Shown here piece by piece: positions 60,401-64,000 of a DNA stretch of 64,000 nucleotides. Made by a program: the position numbers and the translations under genes. The DNA comes from Theocolax elegans (taxonomy: Eukaryota; Arthropoda; Insecta; Hymenoptera; Cerocephalidae), in contig CM047431.1 of assembly GCA_026168455.1 (NCBI GenBank), positions 65,538,668 to 65,602,667 of the forward strand, in the 5' to 3' direction. The notes beneath the pieces are model-generated. The model worked only from the letters and a program-made list of their open reading frames with translations, ran no database searches and was not told the DNA's origin. Position 1 is the first letter of the stretch. Every line of letters begins with the position of its first letter.

Positions 60401-63400
60401 ACGTCCAAATTTTCAAATTTTTAGATTTCGTTCCATAGCCGGGGTTGAATTCAAATACATTTTTACACATATAAACACGTATAAACCGGCTAAGAAGTCC
60501 GAATATTCAAATTTTTAGATTTCGTTCCATAGCCGGGGGGATACAATTCACATGCATTTTTACACGTATATACAAGTATAAACCGGCTTAGAAGTCCAAA
60601 TTTTAAAATTTTTAGATTACGTTACAATCGCCGGGGGGATTGAAGTCTAATGATATTTTACACGTACAAACACGTATAAACCAGCTAAGAAGTCCAAATT
60701 TTCAAATTTTTAGATTTCGTTCCATAGCCGGGGGGATTGAATTCACATGCAGTTATCACGTATAAACACGTATAACCGGCTAGAAGTTCAAATTTCAAAT
60801 TTTTAGATATCGTCCAATACCGGGGATTGAATTCACATGCATTTTTACACATACAAACACGTATAAACCACCTTAGAAGTTCAAATTTTCAAATTTTTAG
60901 ATTTCGTTCCATATTTGGGGGTGAATTCAAATACTTTTTACACATATAACACGTATAGACGGCTAAGAAGTCATATTTTCAATTTTTATATTTCGTTCCA
61001 TAGCCGGGGATTGAATTCACATGCATTTATCACGTATAAACACGTATAAACCGGCTTAGAATTCAAATTTTCAAATTTTTAGATTTCGTCCATACCGGGG
61101 GATTGAAATCACATGCGTCCAGCGGGGGGACATTCCATACATTTTACACGTATATACACGTATAAACCGGCTTAGATGTCCAATTTTAAATTTTAGATTT
61201 CGTTACATCGCCGGGGGGATTGAATTCTAATGATATTTTTTAACTACAAACACGTATAAACCAGCTAAGTAGTCCAATTTTCAATTTTAGATTCCTTCCA
61301 TAGCGGGGGGATTGAATTCACATGCATTTTTCACCGTATAAACACGTATAAACAGGCTTAGAAGTCCAAATTTTCAATTTTTAGATTTCGTTTCATAGCC
61401 GGGGTTGATTCAAATACTTTTTACACGTATAACGTCTAAACCGCTTAAAGTCCGAATATTCAAATTATTAGATTTCGTCCATAGCCGGGGGATACAATCA
61501 CATGCTTTTTACACGTATATACACGTATAAACCAGTCTAAAAGTCCAAATTTTCAAATTTTTTTGGTTTCGTTCCATAGCCGGGGTAGAATTCAATACAT
61601 TTTTACACATATAACACGTATAGACGGCTAAGAATCCATATTTTCAAATTTTTATATTTCGTTCCATAGCCGGGGGGATTGAATCAATGCATTTATCACG
61701 TATAAACACGTATAAACCGCCGAGAAGTCCGAATTTTTCAATTTTTTAGATTACGTCCAATACGGGGGATTGATTCACATGCATTTTTACACGTACAAAC
61801 ACGTTAAAACCGTCTTAGAAGTTCATTTTCAAATTTTAGATTTCGTTCCATAGCCGGGGTGAATTCAAATACATTTTCCATATAAACCGAATAGACAGGC
61901 TAAGAAGTCCGAATATTCAAATTTTGAGATTTCGTTTACATCGCCGGGGGGATTGAATTCTCATGATATTTTACACGTACAATCACGTATAAACCAGCTA
62001 AGAAGTCCCAAATTTTCAAATTTTTAAGATTCTTTCTATAGTCGGGGGGATTGATTCACATGCATTTTTACACGTATAAACACTTATAAACCGGCCGTGA
62101 TGTCCGAATTTCAAATTTTTTAGATACGTCCAATACGGGGGATTGAATTCACATGCATTTTTACACGTACAATACACGGATAACCGCCGAGAAGTCCAAA
62201 TTTTCAAATTTTAGATTTCGTCAATACCGAGGGGATTGATTCACATGCGTTTCCATAGCCGGGGGATACATTCACTAGCATTTTTACGCGTATAACGTAT
62301 AACGGCTTAGAAGTCCAAATTTAAAATTTTTTAGATTTCGTTCCATAGCCGGGTGAATTCAATACATTTTTACAGATATAAACACGAATAACAGGCTAAG
62401 AGTCCGAATTTCAAATTTTAGAGATTTCGTTCCATAGCCGGGGGGATACAATTCACATGCATTTTACACGTATATACACGTATAAACCGGCTTAGAAGTC
62501 CAAATTTCAAATGTTTTATTTCGTTACCATCGCCGGGGGATTGAATTCACATGCATTTATACGTATAAAACGTATAAACCGGCTTAGAAGCCAATTTTCA
62601 ATTTTTAGATTTCGACACCGGGGGGATTGAATTCATGCTTTTTACACGTACAACACGTATAAACCGGCTAAGAAGTCCGATTTTCAAATTTTTAGATTGT
62701 TCCATAGCCGGGGGATTGAATTCACATGCATTTTTCACGTATAAACACGTATAACATCTAAGAAGTCCAAATTTTCAAATTTTTAGATTTCGTTCCATAG
62801 CCGGGGGATATTCACATGCATTTATCACGTATAAACACGTATAAACCGGCTTAGAAGTTCCAAATTTTCAAATTTTTAGATTTCGACCATCCGGGGGGTT
62901 GAATTCACATGCATTTTACACGTCAACACGTATAAACCGGCTAAGAAGTCCGATTTTTCAAATTTTTGATTAGTTCCATAGCCGGGGGATTGAATTCACA
63001 TGCATTTTTCACGTATAAACACGTATAAACCGGCTTAAAGTCCTAATTTTCAAATTTTTAGATTTCGTTCCTAGCCGGGGGGAGACAATTCACATGCATT
63101 TTTACACGTATATACACGTATAAACCGGCTTAGAAGTCCAAATTTCAAATTTTTAGATTTCGTTACTCGCCGGGGGGATTGAATTCTAATGATATTTTAC
63201 ACGTCAAACACGTATAAACCAGCTAAGTAGTCCAAATTTTCAAATTTTAGATTTCGTCCAATACCGGGGGATTGAATTCACATGCGTTCCATAGCCGGGA
63301 TACAATCACATGCATTTTTACACTATATACACGTATAAACGGCTTAGTCCAAATTTTAAATTTTTAGATTTCGTTCCATAGCCGGGTTGATTCAATACAT

Positions 63401-64000
63401 TTTAACAGATAACACGAAATCACCGGCTTAAGAATCAGATATTCAAATTTTGAGATTTCGTTCCATAGCCGGGATTGGATTCACATGCATTTTATCACGT
63501 ATCAAACACGTATAAACCGCTTAGAAGTTCAAATTTCAAATTTTTAGATTTCGACCATACCGGGGGATTGAATTCAATGCATTTTTACACGTACAAACAC
63601 GTATAACGGCTAAGAAGTCCGATTTTCAAATTTTTGAATTAGTTCCATAGCCGGGGGATTGAATTCACATGCATTTACACGTATATACACTATAAACCGG
63701 CTTAGAAGTCCAAATTTCAAATGTTTTAGATTTCGTACATCGCCGGGGATTGAATTCTAATATTTTACACGTACAAACACGTATAACCAGCTAAGAAGTC
63801 CAAATTTTCAATTTTTAGATTTCGTTCCTAGCCGGGGGGATTGGACACATGCATTTATCACGTATAAACAATATAAACCGGCTTAGAAGTCCAAATTTTT
63901 AAATTTTAGATTTCGACCAATACCGGGGGATTGAATACACATGCATTTTTACACGTACAAACACGTATAAACAGCTAAGAAGTCCACATTTTCAATTTTT
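48475..64000. repeat. ~95-bp satellite array, right block
   Basis: The same monomer types continue to the window end. From about 51 kb onward many monomers carry single-base losses in short homopolymers (CCATACC for CCAATACC, ATAACACG for ATAAACACG, GTTCATAG for GTTCCATAG). Higher-order similarity persists: the rare marker AAGATTCTTTCTAT occurs near 54775, 59301 and 62029, and CGGCCGTG near 54838, 59361 and 62094. No gene or other element is seen inside. Confidence 0.96.

Noticed and set aside
20600..64000. Many 60-130-codon frames with similar peptides (NSHAFLHVQTRINRL type on +, KNACEFNPPGYGTKSKNL type on -)
   Set aside because: They are translations of the satellite. Monomer lengths near a multiple of three let frames run over two or three units. 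Peptides follow monomer order and break at random indels.
1..64000. Telomeric repeats such as TTAGG arrays
   Set aside because: None were seen. The simple repeats here are CT-, AT- or TGTA-based.

Overview
The window is repeat DNA from a eukaryotic genome, most likely an insect or another arthropod. No host gene is visible. The evidence is AT-rich sequence, LINE-type non-LTR retrotransposons with animal-type ORF1 and ORF2, long CT-rich simple repeats, a long ~95-bp satellite array and a 100-N scaffold gap. The order of insect is not determined.

Layout. (1) 1-180 is the end of a satellite array. (2) 181-20594 is a 20.4-kb island of retrotransposons, all on the + strand, head to tail, separated by CT-rich micro/minisatellites. 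Copies here are called A to F: A (1136-6850, ORF1 and ORF2 open), B (7157-7869, 3' fragment), C (7909-11034, 5'-truncated with a long open ORF2 from another subfamily), D (11061-11492, 3'-UTR-like only), E (11807-17606, ORF1 intact, ORF2 with one frameshift) and F (18201-20594, broken copy of a more distant YADD-type lineage). (3) 20595-47867 and 48475-64000 are satellite built from several monomer types arranged in higher-order blocks. (4) 47868-48374 is non-satellite sequence next to a 100-N gap (48375-48474).

How the retrotransposons work, by family knowledge plus what is visible. ORF1 encodes an N-terminal PHD-like Cys/His finger, a coiled-coil segment and a C-terminal domain resembling the FP-type C-terminal domain of insect LINE ORF1 proteins. 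ORF2 encodes an APE-type endonuclease and a reverse transcriptase. In both full-length copies (A and E), ORF1 ends in UGA-C. ORF2 continues in the same frame with a 21-codon linker, no stop and no nearby AUG, which suggests recoding or non-AUG reinitiation. Copies A-E, from at least two subfamilies, end in a stem-loop whose helices are kept despite sequence change, then AATAAA, an ATCA-type tail and a CT-rich repeat. Each 5' truncation starts directly after such a repeat, so CT-rich tracts look like both tail and landing site.

The most interesting points are the same-frame UGA junction, the covarying 3' stem-loop, the nesting of copies in CT-rich tracts, the island lying inside one satellite array, and the CENP-B-box-like motif in the satellite. 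All comparisons were made by eye; no database search was run.
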